A DNA stretch of 64,000 nt from Rubellimicrobium sp. CFH 75288 (GTDB lineage: Bacteria; Pseudomonadota; Alphaproteobacteria; Rhodobacterales; Rhodobacteraceae): assembly GCF_009904055.1 (NCBI RefSeq), contig NZ_WYDP01000005.1:248001-312000 (forward strand), read 5' to 3'. The position numbers and the translations under genes are program-made. The notes below the pieces were generated by a model. The model saw nothing but the letters and a program-made list of their open reading frames with translations. It searched no databases and was not told the origin of the DNA. Shown one piece after another: positions 26,085 through 34,333 of the stretch. Position 1 is the first letter of the stretch; every line of letters begins with the position of its first letter.

Positions 26085-26957
26085 TCACCCCCGCCCCTCC
26101 CGGCCCCGCAGCACCAGCGCGCGCGCGGCCACGAACAGGAGCGTGCTGGCCAGAAACAGCAGCACGGCCGCGGCCATCGCCTTGCCGATCTCGGCCCGCC
26201 GCAGGAACGTCTCGAAGATGTAGATCGAGAGCGAGGTGGTGGCCCCGCCCGGCCCCGCGCCCACCAGCGTGTAGATGTTGTCGAAGACGCGGAAGCCGTC
26301 GATGAAGCGCACGAACAGCGCCACGAAGACCGTGGGCATCATCAGCGGCAGCTCGATGCGCCAGAACAGCCGCCACGGGCGCGTGCCGTCCACCATCGCC
26401 GCCTCGCGCAGGTCCTGCGGGATCGCCCCGTAGGCGGCCAGGAACAGCAGAAAGGCAAAGGGGGTCCATTGCAGCGTCTCGGCCGCGACCACGGTGGCAA
26501 AGACGTTGGCGGGGCTCAGGAAGGCGGGCGACCAGCCGAACCACAGATACAGGTAGTGCGGCACCGGCCCGACGAATTCGTGCAGCACCAGGCGGTACAT
26601 CAGCCCCATCATGGCCGGCGCCACGATCATCGGCACGATCAGCACGGCGACCATCCAGCCGTGCCGCCGGATCAGCGGATACAGATAGACCGCCAGGAAC
26701 AGCCCCAGCGCGCATTGCAGCACGGCCGTGATCGCCCCGAACCGCAGCGAGAACCACGCCGCCCGCCAGAAGGCCCCGTCCGCCCAGACGGCCGCGAAGT
26801 TGGCCCCGCCGACGAAGCGCGGGGCAGTCAGCGTCCGGAACGTCGTCTCCGACACCGCATAGACGAGGCTCAGGAGCGCCGGAAAGCCCAGGATCGCCAG
26901 AAGGAACAGCACCAGCGGGCTGGCGAGGACGGCATTCTCGAACGCGCGGCTCCTCAT
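26085..26957 (-). CDS. CUT1 ABC transporter permease (MalF type)
   Basis: A 290-residue inner-membrane permease with six predicted helices; the first, VLASPLVLFLLAILGFPALLSLVYAV, directly follows the start. The EAA motif is REAAMVDGTRPWRLFWRIELPLMMP. The start at ATG 26957 has only a weak ribosome site, and a stable hairpin lies between it and the upstream binding-protein gene, which should lower its expression relative to that protein. Confidence 0.9.
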   Translation of the reverse strand: MRSRAFENAVLASPLVLFLLAILGFPALLSLVYAVSETTFRTLTAPRFVGGANFAAVWADGAFWRAAWFSLRFGAITAVLQCALGLFLAVYLYPLIRRHGWMVAVLIVPMIVAPAMMGLMYRLVLHEFVGPVPHYLYLWFGWSPAFLSPANVFATVVAAETLQWTPFAFLLFLAAYGAIPQDLREAAMVDGTRPWRLFWRIELPLMMPTVFVALFVRFIDGFRVFDNIYTLVGAGPGGATTSLSIYIFETFLRRAEIGKAMAAAVLLFLASTLLFVAARALVLRGREGRG

Positions 26958-26967
26958 CGCGGATGCC

Positions 26968-26989
26968 GGGGCGGCCTCCGGGCCGCCCC
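26968..26989 (-). terminator. Intercistronic hairpin after the binding-protein gene
   Basis: A perfect 9-base-pair inverted repeat, GGGGCGGCC / GGCCGCCCC, with a four-base loop, sits in the 44-base gap between the solute-binding protein stop (27002) and the first permease start (26957). There is no clear T-run on the minus strand, so it more likely acts as a partial terminator or 3' mRNA stabiliser giving excess binding protein. Confidence 0.55.
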
Positions 26990-27001
26990 GTCCCGTCCGG
27001 T

Positions 27002-28303
27002 TTATTGCAGAAGCCGCGTCATCGCGGCCTCGGCATTGGCGATGGCGGTATCGAGGTCCTGCGTCCCTGCCCAGTAGCCCGTGAATTCCTGCGCCTGCGC
27101 CTCGTAGACCGACAGCGCCTCGGCCGAGGTGCCGCCCCGCATGACGAAGCCGTAGGTCGAGGCGAACTCGCCCACCTGCACGAGGTCGGGGCGCTCGTCG
27201 GCGATCTTGGCCGCCGTCTCGGGCGCCAGGCCCGGCGCACCGCCCGCCCGGGCATAGGCGAGCGCCGCCTCCTCCGTGGACAGCCATTCGAGGAAGGCAA
27301 GCGCGCCCTCGCGGTTGGGCGCCGCCGCGTTCAGGCCCAGCCCCAGCCCGTGGATATGGGTGAAGCGCCCCTCCGGGCCCGCGGGCGGCGCGGTGATGGC
27401 GGTGTCGGGCTGGGCCTCGGTCAGCTCGGTGGCGGCCGCGTTCCATTGCACCATCGCCGCCACCTGCCCCGAGGCGAAGGCGGCGTTGGCCTCGGCATAT
27501 TCGTAGGCAGTGGAATCGGGCGGCGTCGCGCCCAAGTCGAACAGGAGCTTCGCGCGCTCCAGCGCCCCGCGCCAGGCCTCGCTGTCCACGACGACGCGGC
27601 CCTCCTCGTCCAGCCAGTCCGCTCCGTAGCTGCGCGGCCAGGAATGGAACACCATCATGTTGAACAGGAGGTTCTTGGCCTGGATTACCGTCCCGTAGCG
27701 CGTGGGGCTGTCGGGATTGACCGAGCGGCTGAAATAGAGCGCGTTGGCCACGAAGTCGTCCCAGGTCCAGTCCTCGGGGGCCTTGGGCTCCAGCCGCTCG
27801 CCCAGATGCTCCTCGGCGATGTCGCCATAGCGCGCGCGTACCGCCTCGTCGGCCAGAAGCGCGTCGATCAGGTCGCGCCGGTAATACAGGAAATGCAGCG
27901 ACAGGTCGGTGGGCACGCCGTATTGCTGCCCGTCGAACTGCATCGTGCTCAGCACCGTCTCGCCGAACACGGCCTCGGCCTCGTCCGACAGGGTGACGGG
28001 CTCCATGAAGGGGGCATAGCGGCCGATCGAGTAGGTGGCGAGCAGGTTGACGTCGAAGGCCGTGCTGCCCGCCGCCAGATCGACCTGCAGCTTGTCGAAG
28101 AACCCGTCGCGCGAGGTGAAGAGCAGCTCCACCCGGTTCTCCGGCGCCACCTCGGGGCGCGCGTTGTAGAGCTCGGCCACCGCGCGCAGGGCCGTCTCCT
28201 CCGGGCCGCCCGGCCAGCCCAGGACCGTCACCTGCGCGTCCGCCGCGCCCGCCGCGAGGGCCGCCGCCCCTGCCGCCGCCAGCATGATCCGTGTGCGTGT
28301 CAT
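27002..28303 (-). CDS. CUT1 ABC transporter substrate-binding protein
   Basis: A 433-residue periplasmic family 1 binding protein. The N-terminus MTRTRIMLAAAGAAALAAGAADA is a Sec signal peptide, cleaved probably before QVTVLGW. The mature protein has the ELYNARPEVAPENRVELLF and DVNLLATYSIGRYAPFMEP regions usual for sugar-binding proteins. ATG 28303 overlaps the ROK kinase stop by four bases. Linked to nanE and a ROK kinase, it probably captures N-acetylmannosamine or a related amino sugar; ligand identity is inferred from context. Confidence 0.88.
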   Translation of the reverse strand: MTRTRIMLAAAGAAALAAGAADAQVTVLGWPGGPEETALRAVAELYNARPEVAPENRVELLFTSRDGFFDKLQVDLAAGSTAFDVNLLATYSIGRYAPFMEPVTLSDEAEAVFGETVLSTMQFDGQQYGVPTDLSLHFLYYRRDLIDALLADEAVRARYGDIAEEHLGERLEPKAPEDWTWDDFVANALYFSRSVNPDSPTRYGTVIQAKNLLFNMMVFHSWPRSYGADWLDEEGRVVVDSEAWRGALERAKLLFDLGATPPDSTAYEYAEANAAFASGQVAAMVQWNAAATELTEAQPDTAITAPPAGPEGRFTHIHGLGLGLNAAAPNREGALAFLEWLSTEEAALAYARAGGAPGLAPETAAKIADERPDLVQVGEFASTYGFVMRGGTSAEALSVYEAQAQEFTGYWAGTQDLDTAIANAEAAMTRLLQ

Positions 28304-29166
28304 CCCTGTCTCTCCCTGTGTTGTTCCGCAGCCGCCGCCAGCGCGGCCACGCCGATCACTCCCGCCTCCGGCCCCAGGGCGGCGCGCCGCAGGACCGGTC
28401 TCTGCCAGGCGGGCCAGGATTCCATCTCGGCCGCCACGCGTTCGAGATGGCCCGCCGCCAGACCCACGCCGCCGCCCAGCACGATCACCTCCGGGTCGGC
28501 CGCGAACAGCACGGCCCGGCACAGCCGCGCCAGCGCCACGGCCGCGCGCGAGACGACCGCCTCGGCCCAGGCCTCGCCCGCCTCGGCCGCGGCAAAGACC
28601 GCCGGCGCCTCGACCGGATGGCCCGCGCGCGCCGCCGCCTCGGCGATCGCCCGCCCCGAGGCGAGGTCCTCGGCCCGGACCCCGTCCGCCCCCGGCATCT
28701 GTCCGAAGCTTCCGCCCAGGCCCCGATGCCCCCGCACCAGCCGACCCCCGAGGACGAGGCCGCCCCCGATCCCGGTCGAGACGGTGAGAAAGGCCATGTC
28801 CCGCCCCCTGCCCGCCCCCGCCACGTATTCGCCCCAGGCGGCGGCCTGCGCGTCGTTGACCAGGACCGGCTCGCACCCCAGCAGGTCGTGCAGCCGCCGC
28901 GCCAGCGGATAGGCCTCGGGGATCGGCAGCGTGCCGGGATTGAGCGCGGACCACGTCCCGCCCCGCACCGCCCCCGTCACGGCGACGCCGACCCGATCCC
29001 AGACCCCCTGCCAGGCCGCCGCCGCCTCGGCCAGCCGCCGGGTCCAGCAATCGGGTCCCCCGTCGCGGTCGGTGGGCAGAAGACGGCGCTCGCGCACGCG
29101 CCCGTCCTCGACCAGCGCCACGAGGGTCTTGGTCCCGCCCAGATCGGCGGCCAGCGTCGCGCTCAT
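28300..29166 (-). CDS. nanK: ROK family sugar kinase, probable N-acetylmannosamine kinase
   Basis: A 288-residue ROK kinase. The N-terminal ADLGGTKTLVALVEDG is the phosphate-binding loop, VNDAQAAAWGEY holds the catalytic Asp, and VSTGIGGGLVLGG is the ROK signature region. The usual CxCGxxGCxE zinc motif is missing; the region after GHRGLGGSFGQMPG lacks the cysteines, as in some NanK-like enzymes. Four-base overlaps with both nanE and the binding-protein gene indicate tight coupling. It would phosphorylate N-acetylmannosamine at O6 for NanE; glucokinase-type activity is the alternative. Confidence 0.75.
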   Translation of the reverse strand: MSATLAADLGGTKTLVALVEDGRVRERRLLPTDRDGGPDCWTRRLAEAAAAWQGVWDRVGVAVTGAVRGGTWSALNPGTLPIPEAYPLARRLHDLLGCEPVLVNDAQAAAWGEYVAGAGRGRDMAFLTVSTGIGGGLVLGGRLVRGHRGLGGSFGQMPGADGVRAEDLASGRAIAEAAARAGHPVEAPAVFAAAEAGEAWAEAVVSRAAVALARLCRAVLFAADPEVIVLGGGVGLAAGHLERVAAEMESWPAWQRPVLRRAALGPEAGVIGVAALAAAAEQHRERQG

Positions 29167-29861
29167 GCCGGCACCCGCGTATCCGCCCCGCGCCCCGCGC
29201 CCTCCACGGCGGCGACGAACCAGGCGGTCACATGTTCGGGCCGCGTGATGGCCGAACCCACCACGACCGCATCCGCCCCCGCCGCGACCGCCCGCGCCGC
29301 ATCGGCCGGGGCGTGATAGCGCCCCTCGGCCAGGGTGAAGCGGCCGAGCCCGGCCAGCTCCGCCACCAGCCCGAGATCGGGCCCCTCCGGCACCGCGCCG
29401 CCCAGATAGCCCGAGAGCGTCGAGCCCAGCATCGCACAGCCCAAGGCCGCGGCCCGCCGCCCGTCCGCCAGGCTGGCGCAATCGGCCATGGCCAGCGCGC
29501 CGGCCTCGTGGATCGCCCCGACGATCCGCTCCAGAGGTTCGGGGCGCGGCCGGTCGGTCGCGTCGAAGGCGACGACATCCGCCCCAGCCTCGACCAGCGC
29601 GCGCGCCTCCGCGGCCGTGGGGGTGATCCGCACGGGACTGTCGGCCCGGTCCGTCTTGACCAGGCCGATCACCGGAGCCCGGGTCGCCGCCCGCACGGCG
29701 CGCAGGTTTTCCACGCCCTCGATCCGCAGGCCCCGCGCGCCCCCGGCCAGGGCGGCCAGCGCAAGGGCGGCCACGATGTCCGGCCGGTCGAGCGGCCCGC
29801 CCGGCACGGGCTGGCAGGACACGATCAGCCCACCGCGCAGACCATCCAGCAGATCGGCCAT
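29163..29861 (-). CDS. nanE: N-acetylmannosamine-6-phosphate 2-epimerase
   Basis: A 232-residue TIM-barrel enzyme converting ManNAc-6-P to GlcNAc-6-P. The N-terminal GLIVSCQPVPGGPLDRPD segment, GARGLRIEGVENLRAVR, GLVKTDRADSPVRITP (catalytic Lys in VKTD), VAFDATDRPRP and MADCASLADG are all NanE hallmarks. No N-acetylneuraminate lyase (nanA) and no nagA/nagB are in the window, so free ManNAc rather than sialic acid may be the imported sugar. It is the first structural gene after the GntR regulator, 75 bases downstream. Confidence 0.9.
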   Translation of the reverse strand: MADLLDGLRGGLIVSCQPVPGGPLDRPDIVAALALAALAGGARGLRIEGVENLRAVRAATRAPVIGLVKTDRADSPVRITPTAAEARALVEAGADVVAFDATDRPRPEPLERIVGAIHEAGALAMADCASLADGRRAAALGCAMLGSTLSGYLGGAVPEGPDLGLVAELAGLGRFTLAEGRYHAPADAARAVAAGADAVVVGSAITRPEHVTAWFVAAVEGAGRGADTRVPA

Positions 29862-29894
29862 GCCGCCCTCCCCCTTCTGCAGCGATCATGCCAC

Positions 29895-29934
29895 TTCCAG
29901 ACCACTTCGCAACAAATTCCGACTGGTATGGACC
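29895..29934. promoter_or_regulatory. Putative NagR-type operator before nanE
   Basis: The 75-base spacer between the GntR gene and nanE contains CTGGTATGGACC (29923-29934), close to the TGGTNTAGACCA-type sites bound by HutC-subfamily GntR regulators such as NagR/YvoA, and a half-site-like CCAGACCACTT at 29897-29907. A related GTCT-N3-AGAC palindrome lies upstream of the GntR gene near 30715-30733, suggesting autoregulation. The motif is seen; binding is inferred. Confidence 0.4.
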
Positions 29935-29936
29935 GC

Positions 29937-30695
29937 TCAGGTCCCGAGTTCCGTCAAGAAGTCGTAGCGCTCGCCGCTGTAGCGGGTTTCGGTGAACTCC
30001 ACCGGCCGACCGTCGGCCAGAAAGCAGCGCCGCTCCACGATCAGGAGCGGACTGCCCGGCTCGCTGTCCAGCAGCTCGGCCTCGATCCGCGCCATGATCC
30101 CGGCCCGGATGCGCTGGGCCCCCCGGACCGGCGCGGCGCCGAGGGCGGCCAGCGCCGCATAGAGCGACTCCCCCACCAGATCGCCCGAGGGCAGGATCGC
30201 CTGCGGGACAGCCGCGCGTTCGATGGCCAGCGGCACGCCGTCGGCCGTCCGCACGCGGATCAGCCGCACGATGAGGTCCGCCGCCCCCAGGCCCAGAGCC
30301 AGCGCCTCGGTCGGGCTGGGGCGCACCACCTGCCGCGACAGCCAACGCTGACCGGGGACCGAGCCCCGCGCGCGCAGCTCCTCCGAAAAGCCCGTCAGCG
30401 CCGAGAGCGCCTTCTCCACCCGCGTGGCCACACGCGTGCGCGCGCCCTGCCGCCGGCGCAGGAGCCCCTCGCGCGCCAGCTCCTCCAGCGCGCGGCGGAC
30501 GGTCACGCGGCTCATCCCCAGCCGCGCGGCCAGCACCCGCTCGCTGGGCAGGCAGGTCCCGCCGCCCCCCTCGCCCACCACCTCCGACAGCGCCAGCGCC
30601 AGCCGGCGATAGAGCGGCCCGCCGGCCTCCGGCCCGTCGGGCGGGCGGGCCAGGCTGTCGGCCAGTCGGGCGATGAAGGGGTCGTGCGGTCCCAT
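29937..30695 (-). CDS. GntR family regulator, HutC/NagR subfamily (UTRA domain)
   Basis: A 252-residue regulator. The winged helix (about residues 28-90) has the GntR signature LPSERVLAARLGMSRVTVRRALEELAREGLL. The C-terminal half is a UTRA ligand domain with RLIRVRTADGVPLAIERAAVP and the closing VEFTETRYSGERYDF motif typical of HutC-type proteins. NagR relatives sense GlcN-6-P or GlcNAc-6-P, which is the end product expected from the nanE/ROK pathway downstream. ATG 30695 has AGGAGG in front. Confidence 0.9.
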   Translation of the reverse strand: MGPHDPFIARLADSLARPPDGPEAGGPLYRRLALALSEVVGEGGGGTCLPSERVLAARLGMSRVTVRRALEELAREGLLRRRQGARTRVATRVEKALSALTGFSEELRARGSVPGQRWLSRQVVRPSPTEALALGLGAADLIVRLIRVRTADGVPLAIERAAVPQAILPSGDLVGESLYAALAALGAAPVRGAQRIRAGIMARIEAELLDSEPGSPLLIVERRCFLADGRPVEFTETRYSGERYDFLTELGT

Positions 30696-30755
30696 GCGGC
30701 CTCCTGCCGGTCCGCACCAGTCTAGCAGACCGGCCGCCCCGCATGCGAGACCCCC

Positions 30756-31463
30756 TCAGGGCAGAAAGGCCAGCGCCCCCCCGTCCACCGCGATCTCCGC
30801 ACCCGTCAGGAACCGCGCGGCGGGCGACAGCAGAAAGGCCACCGCCTCCGCCACCGCCTCGGGGGGCCCAGGCGCCGGCAGGGGGATCGTCCGCGCAAAG
30901 CCCTCGGCCACATCGGGCCGCCCGAACAGGTCGCGGTTCCTCGGCACGAGGATCGGGCCGGGATGGACCAGGTTGGCCAGGATGCCATGGGGGGCGAGGT
31001 CCACCGCCGCCGCCTTGACCAGCATCCGCAGGCCCCCCTTCGAGGCCGCATAGGGGCTCGCCCCCCGCTCCGCCGCCACCGCGTTGACCGAGCCAATGGC
31101 GACCAGCCGCCCGCCCCCTCCAGCCGCGATCATCGCCCGCGCCGCCGCCTGCAGCACGCCGAAGGCGCCGAGCAGGTTCGTCTCCACCATCCGGCGGAAC
31201 TCGCCCTCCTCCACCTCCGCGAAGGGTCCCGACGCGCCGCAGAGCGCCGCCGCATGCACGCAGCCCCAGAGAGGCCCCGCCCCGGCCACCAGCGCGTCCA
31301 CCGCCGCGCGGTCGGTCACGTCGCAGGCCCGCCCCGGCGGCGCGATTGCCAGGTCGGTCGCCACGACCTCCGCGCCCCCGGCCTCCAGCCGCGCGCGGAT
31401 CGCCGCCCCGATCCCCCCGGCCGCCCCCGTCACCAGGACCTGCCGCCCCGCCAGATCCGTCAC
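30756..31463 (-). CDS. Short-chain dehydrogenase/reductase
   Basis: A 235-residue SDR. It shows the TGAAGGIGAAI cofactor loop (residues 11-21), an NxxG-equivalent AALCG, catalytic Ser in GSVNAVAAERGASPYAASKGG with Tyr and Lys in YAASK, and the C-terminal VDGG. The start is GTG at 31463, preceded by GGAGG and overlapping the AstE-like stop by four bases. It is the last gene of the operon running down from 37427. The substrate is unknown; cofactor preference is not evident, although the Asp after the second strand (ATDLAI) favours NAD. Confidence 0.85.
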   Translation of the reverse strand: MTDLAGRQVLVTGAAGGIGAAIRARLEAGGAEVVATDLAIAPPGRACDVTDRAAVDALVAGAGPLWGCVHAAALCGASGPFAEVEEGEFRRMVETNLLGAFGVLQAAARAMIAAGGGGRLVAIGSVNAVAAERGASPYAASKGGLRMLVKAAAVDLAPHGILANLVHPGPILVPRNRDLFGRPDVAEGFARTIPLPAPGPPEAVAEAVAFLLSPAARFLTGAEIAVDGGALAFLP

Positions 31464-32410
31464 GAAAGATCCTCCGCCGCGGCCACCAGCAGCCCCGGAT
31501 CCCCCTCCCGCACGCGGGCCAGGTTCCGCTCGGCCAGGATCACCCCGTCCACCGGCGCCTCCAGCACGGCCAGCACCTCGCCCAGGGGCGACTCGACCCG
31601 CGCCAGCGCCTCGCCCCGCCGCACCGCGGCGCCGAGGGGCCGCAGCGCGCGCCACAGACCCGCGGCCGGGCTCGCCACCCAGTCGCCGCGCAACAGGCGC
31701 GCGGGCCGCGCCGCCGGCACGTCCCCCAGCGCTTCCGGTCCCACCATGCCCCGCGCGGCCAGAACCCGCAGATAGGCGTCGCGATAAAGCCGCACGTCGC
31801 TCGGCCGCGCCCGCCCGCGCCCGCCCACCTCGCAGCCTGCGACCGTCACCCCCGCCCGGGCCGCCTCCAGGCTCAGCACCCCCGGCGTCGCGGGCAGCGC
31901 CCAGAGATCGGCCAGCCCCGTCTGCTCCGCCACCGCCCGAGATGAAGCGGCCGCCTCCGCCCCCACGCCGCCCCCCGCCTCGTAGAACCCCGCCACGGGC
32001 AGGAAGGCGAGGTCCGTCCCCCCCGAATGGCTGTCCACCACGAGGTCCGCCTCCGCCACCAGCGCCCAGAGCGCCGCGGCCAGCCGCGCGGACGGCCCGC
32101 CCCCCGCATCGCCCGGAAAGACCCGCGCGAGGTTGACCCCGTCGAGCGGCCCCGCCCGCGTGCCCGCGGCCAGGGCGGGCGCGTTGGCGAAGGGCACGAT
32201 CCGCACGCGCCCGCGCAGGTCCACCGCCTCCAGCACCCGCGCGAGGTCCAGAAGCGCGAGCGGCCCCTCGAACTCGTCCCCGTGGATGCCGCCCGTGAAC
32301 AGGGCGGTCGGCCCCGCCCTCTCCCCCTCCGCCTCGATCAGCGGAAAGGCGAGCGGCGCCCCGTCCGGCAGCCGCCCCCAGACGACGCTCCGGCGCAGGA
32401 CGCGCGCCAC
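31460..32410 (-). CDS. Succinylglutamate desuccinylase/aspartoacylase (AstE/AspA) family protein
   Basis: A 316-residue zinc carboxypeptidase-fold protein. The GGIHGDEFEGPLAL segment supplies the His and Glu zinc ligands and VVDSHSGGTD the second His; the C-terminal about 80 residues are a beta-rich, biotinyl-like barrel (EALARVESPLGEVLAVLEAPVDG). Relatives remove acyl groups from N-acylated amino acids; the ectoine-pathway deacetylase DoeB is in the same broad family. The start is GTG 32410, three bases after the creatininase stop. In this operon it may deacylate or deamidate an imported nitrogen compound. Confidence 0.83.
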   Translation of the reverse strand: MARVLRRSVVWGRLPDGAPLAFPLIEAEGERAGPTALFTGGIHGDEFEGPLALLDLARVLEAVDLRGRVRIVPFANAPALAAGTRAGPLDGVNLARVFPGDAGGGPSARLAAALWALVAEADLVVDSHSGGTDLAFLPVAGFYEAGGGVGAEAAASSRAVAEQTGLADLWALPATPGVLSLEAARAGVTVAGCEVGGRGRARPSDVRLYRDAYLRVLAARGMVGPEALGDVPAARPARLLRGDWVASPAAGLWRALRPLGAAVRRGEALARVESPLGEVLAVLEAPVDGVILAERNLARVREGDPGLLVAAAEDLS

Positions 32411-32413
32411 CCC

Positions 32414-33232
32414 TCAGGCTCCCTTCCGCACGGCATGATGGCTCTTGCGGGGCGCGAGCGGCATGGCGCGGAACTCGCGCGCGACCTCCAGCAGCCGGCC
32501 GATCGTGCCCTCGATCATGCGCCGGCCCTTCTCGGCCGTGGCCCGGGTGGGTGTGCCGGCCACCCCCGTCTCGTTCATCCGGCTCCACCAGTTCATGAAG
32601 TGGACCCATTTCTGCCCCTTCAGCCCCGGATAGAGCCAGCGCGACCCGCCCCGCTCGGCCGGGATCTCGTCGGCCGCCAGGTCCATCCGCACCCCCTCCG
32701 GCCGGATGGCGAGATATTCCGACGTCTCCCACTCGCAGGCATGGTCGGCCGCATGGGGCCCGCCCTCCAGTTCCGGCCCGATGAAGTCCCAGCCCAGCTC
32801 CCAGTGGTTGATGCTGCCCGCCAGCATCGGCTGCTCCACCGTCAGCCGCCGCGCCGCGAGGTCGCAGAGCGGCGCGTTCGACCCGTGCGCGTTGACCAGG
32901 AGCAGGTGCCGGAACCCCCCCTCGGCCAGCGAGGCGCCGACATCCACCAGATAGGCCAGGAAGTGCTCCATCCGCACGGACACGGTGCCTGGAAAGTCCA
33001 TGTTGTGCGCGTTGTAGCCGTAATGGATCGGGGGCAGCACCAGCACGTCGCCGCCCGACCGGCGCGCCGCCTCGTCGCACAGGTGCTCGGCGATGGCGTT
33101 GTCCACGTCCACCGGCAGGTGCGGGCCGTGCTGCTCGATCGCGCCCACGGGCAGAAGCAGGCAGGGCCCTGACCGGGCCGCCTCGTTGACCTCGGGCCAG
33201 CTCAGCTCGCGGAAACGGTGGGAGAGGGGCAT
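32414..33232 (-). CDS. Creatininase family amidohydrolase
   Basis: A 272-residue member of the creatinine amidohydrolase family. It carries the metal-binding LLLPVGAIEQHGPHLPVDVD (Glu, His, Asp), the NAHGSN loop, and HACEWETSE (His/Glu) motif. Family members hydrolyse cyclic amides such as creatinine or act in riboflavin/F420 precursor pathways. Its start, ATG 33232 with GAGG upstream, lies inside the 3' end of the ABC ATPase gene, a 31-base overlap. It is cotranscribed with the transporter, so the substrate is probably what that transporter brings in. Creatinine itself is possible, but no creatinase or sarcosine oxidase follows. Confidence 0.85.
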   Translation of the reverse strand: MPLSHRFRELSWPEVNEAARSGPCLLLPVGAIEQHGPHLPVDVDNAIAEHLCDEAARRSGGDVLVLPPIHYGYNAHNMDFPGTVSVRMEHFLAYLVDVGASLAEGGFRHLLLVNAHGSNAPLCDLAARRLTVEQPMLAGSINHWELGWDFIGPELEGGPHAADHACEWETSEYLAIRPEGVRMDLAADEIPAERGGSRWLYPGLKGQKWVHFMNWWSRMNETGVAGTPTRATAEKGRRMIEGTIGRLLEVAREFRAMPLAPRKSHHAVRKGA

Positions 33233-34329
33233 GGATGTCCTCGCAAGGCAGGGCCGAGGGGGCCGAGGCCGGGCGCGGCCAGCGTCCCCCCGGTCTCGGG
33301 ATCGAAGAGGTAGAGGTCGCGCGCGGCGACCGCGACGCGGGCAGACCGGCCGGGGGCCAGCGCCGCGTCGGGCGGCGCGAGCAGCGTCAGCCGCGCGCCG
33401 CCCGCGCGCAGATGCGCGATCTGCGCCCCGCCCAGATGCTCGACGCGCTCCACGGGCAGCACGAGGCCGCCCTCGTCCAGCCGCAGGTCCTCGGGCCGCA
33501 GGCCCAGCGTGACGCGCGCGCCCGCCCGCACCGCCAGGCCGGAGGGCCGCGGCAGCCGGGCGCCGCCTTCCAGCACCACCGCGTCCTCTGCCAGCGTCGC
33601 CGCGGCAAAGCTCATCGGCGGCGCGCCCACGAAGCCGGCCACAAAGGCGTTGGCGGGCGCGCGGTAGATGGCCAGCGGCGCGCCCACCTGCTGGAGCCGC
33701 CCCGCGCGGAACACGGCGATGCGGTCGGCCATGGTCATCGCCTCGGCCTGGTCGTGCGTGACATAGAGCGCCGTCGCCCCCAGGCCCCGGAACAGCGTCG
33801 CGATCTCGCCCCGCATCTGCAGCCGCAGCACCGCGTCGAGGTTCGACAGCGGCTCGTCCAGCAGAAAGGCCCGCGGCTCGCGCACCAGCGCGCGGCCCAG
33901 CGCGACGCGCTGGCGCTGCCCCCCCGACAGCGCCTTCGGATAGCGCCCCAGCAGCGGCACGAGATCCAGCGCTTCGGCTGCGCGCCGCACCCGGCGGGCG
34001 ATCTCCTCGCGCGGCAGCCGCCGCACCTCGAGCGCGAAGCCGAGATTGCCCTCCACCGTCATGTGCGGATAAAGGGCATAGGACTGGAACACCATGGCGA
34101 GGTCTCGCGCGGGCGCGGGCACGCGCGTCATGTCCTCGCCCCCGATCAGCAGACGCCCCTCGCTCGGCGCCTCCAGCCCCGCCACGATGTTGAGCGTCGT
34201 GGTCTTGCCGCAGCCCGACGGGCCCAGCAGCGCCAGGAACTCCCCGTCCGCCACCTCGAGGTCCACGGGCTCGAGCGCGCGCACCGCCCCGAAGCGCTTG
34301 CCGATCCCCTCCAGCGTCACCGAGGCCAT
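33202..34329 (-). CDS. ABC transporter ATP-binding protein (MalK/UgpC type)
   Basis: A 375-residue CUT1-type ATPase. Walker A GPSGCGKTT, Q-loop SYALYPHM, signature [14 protein letters not shown], Walker [13 protein letters not shown] and YVTHDQ are all present, with a MalK-type regulatory domain after about residue 235. Its last about 10 codons overlap the creatininase gene. It starts four bases after the permease stop. It is the second complete CUT1 system in the window, with the permeases at 34334 and 35182 and the binding protein at 36168. Confidence 0.92.
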   Translation of the reverse strand: MASVTLEGIGKRFGAVRALEPVDLEVADGEFLALLGPSGCGKTTTLNIVAGLEAPSEGRLLIGGEDMTRVPAPARDLAMVFQSYALYPHMTVEGNLGFALEVRRLPREEIARRVRRAAEALDLVPLLGRYPKALSGGQRQRVALGRALVREPRAFLLDEPLSNLDAVLRLQMRGEIATLFRGLGATALYVTHDQAEAMTMADRIAVFRAGRLQQVGAPLAIYRAPANAFVAGFVGAPPMSFAAATLAEDAVVLEGGARLPRPSGLAVRAGARVTLGLRPEDLRLDEGGLVLPVERVEHLGGAQIAHLRAGGARLTLLAPPDAALAPGRSARVAVAARDLYLFDPETGGTLAAPGLGPLGPALRGHPCPSPTVSAS

Positions 34330-34333
34330 GCGC

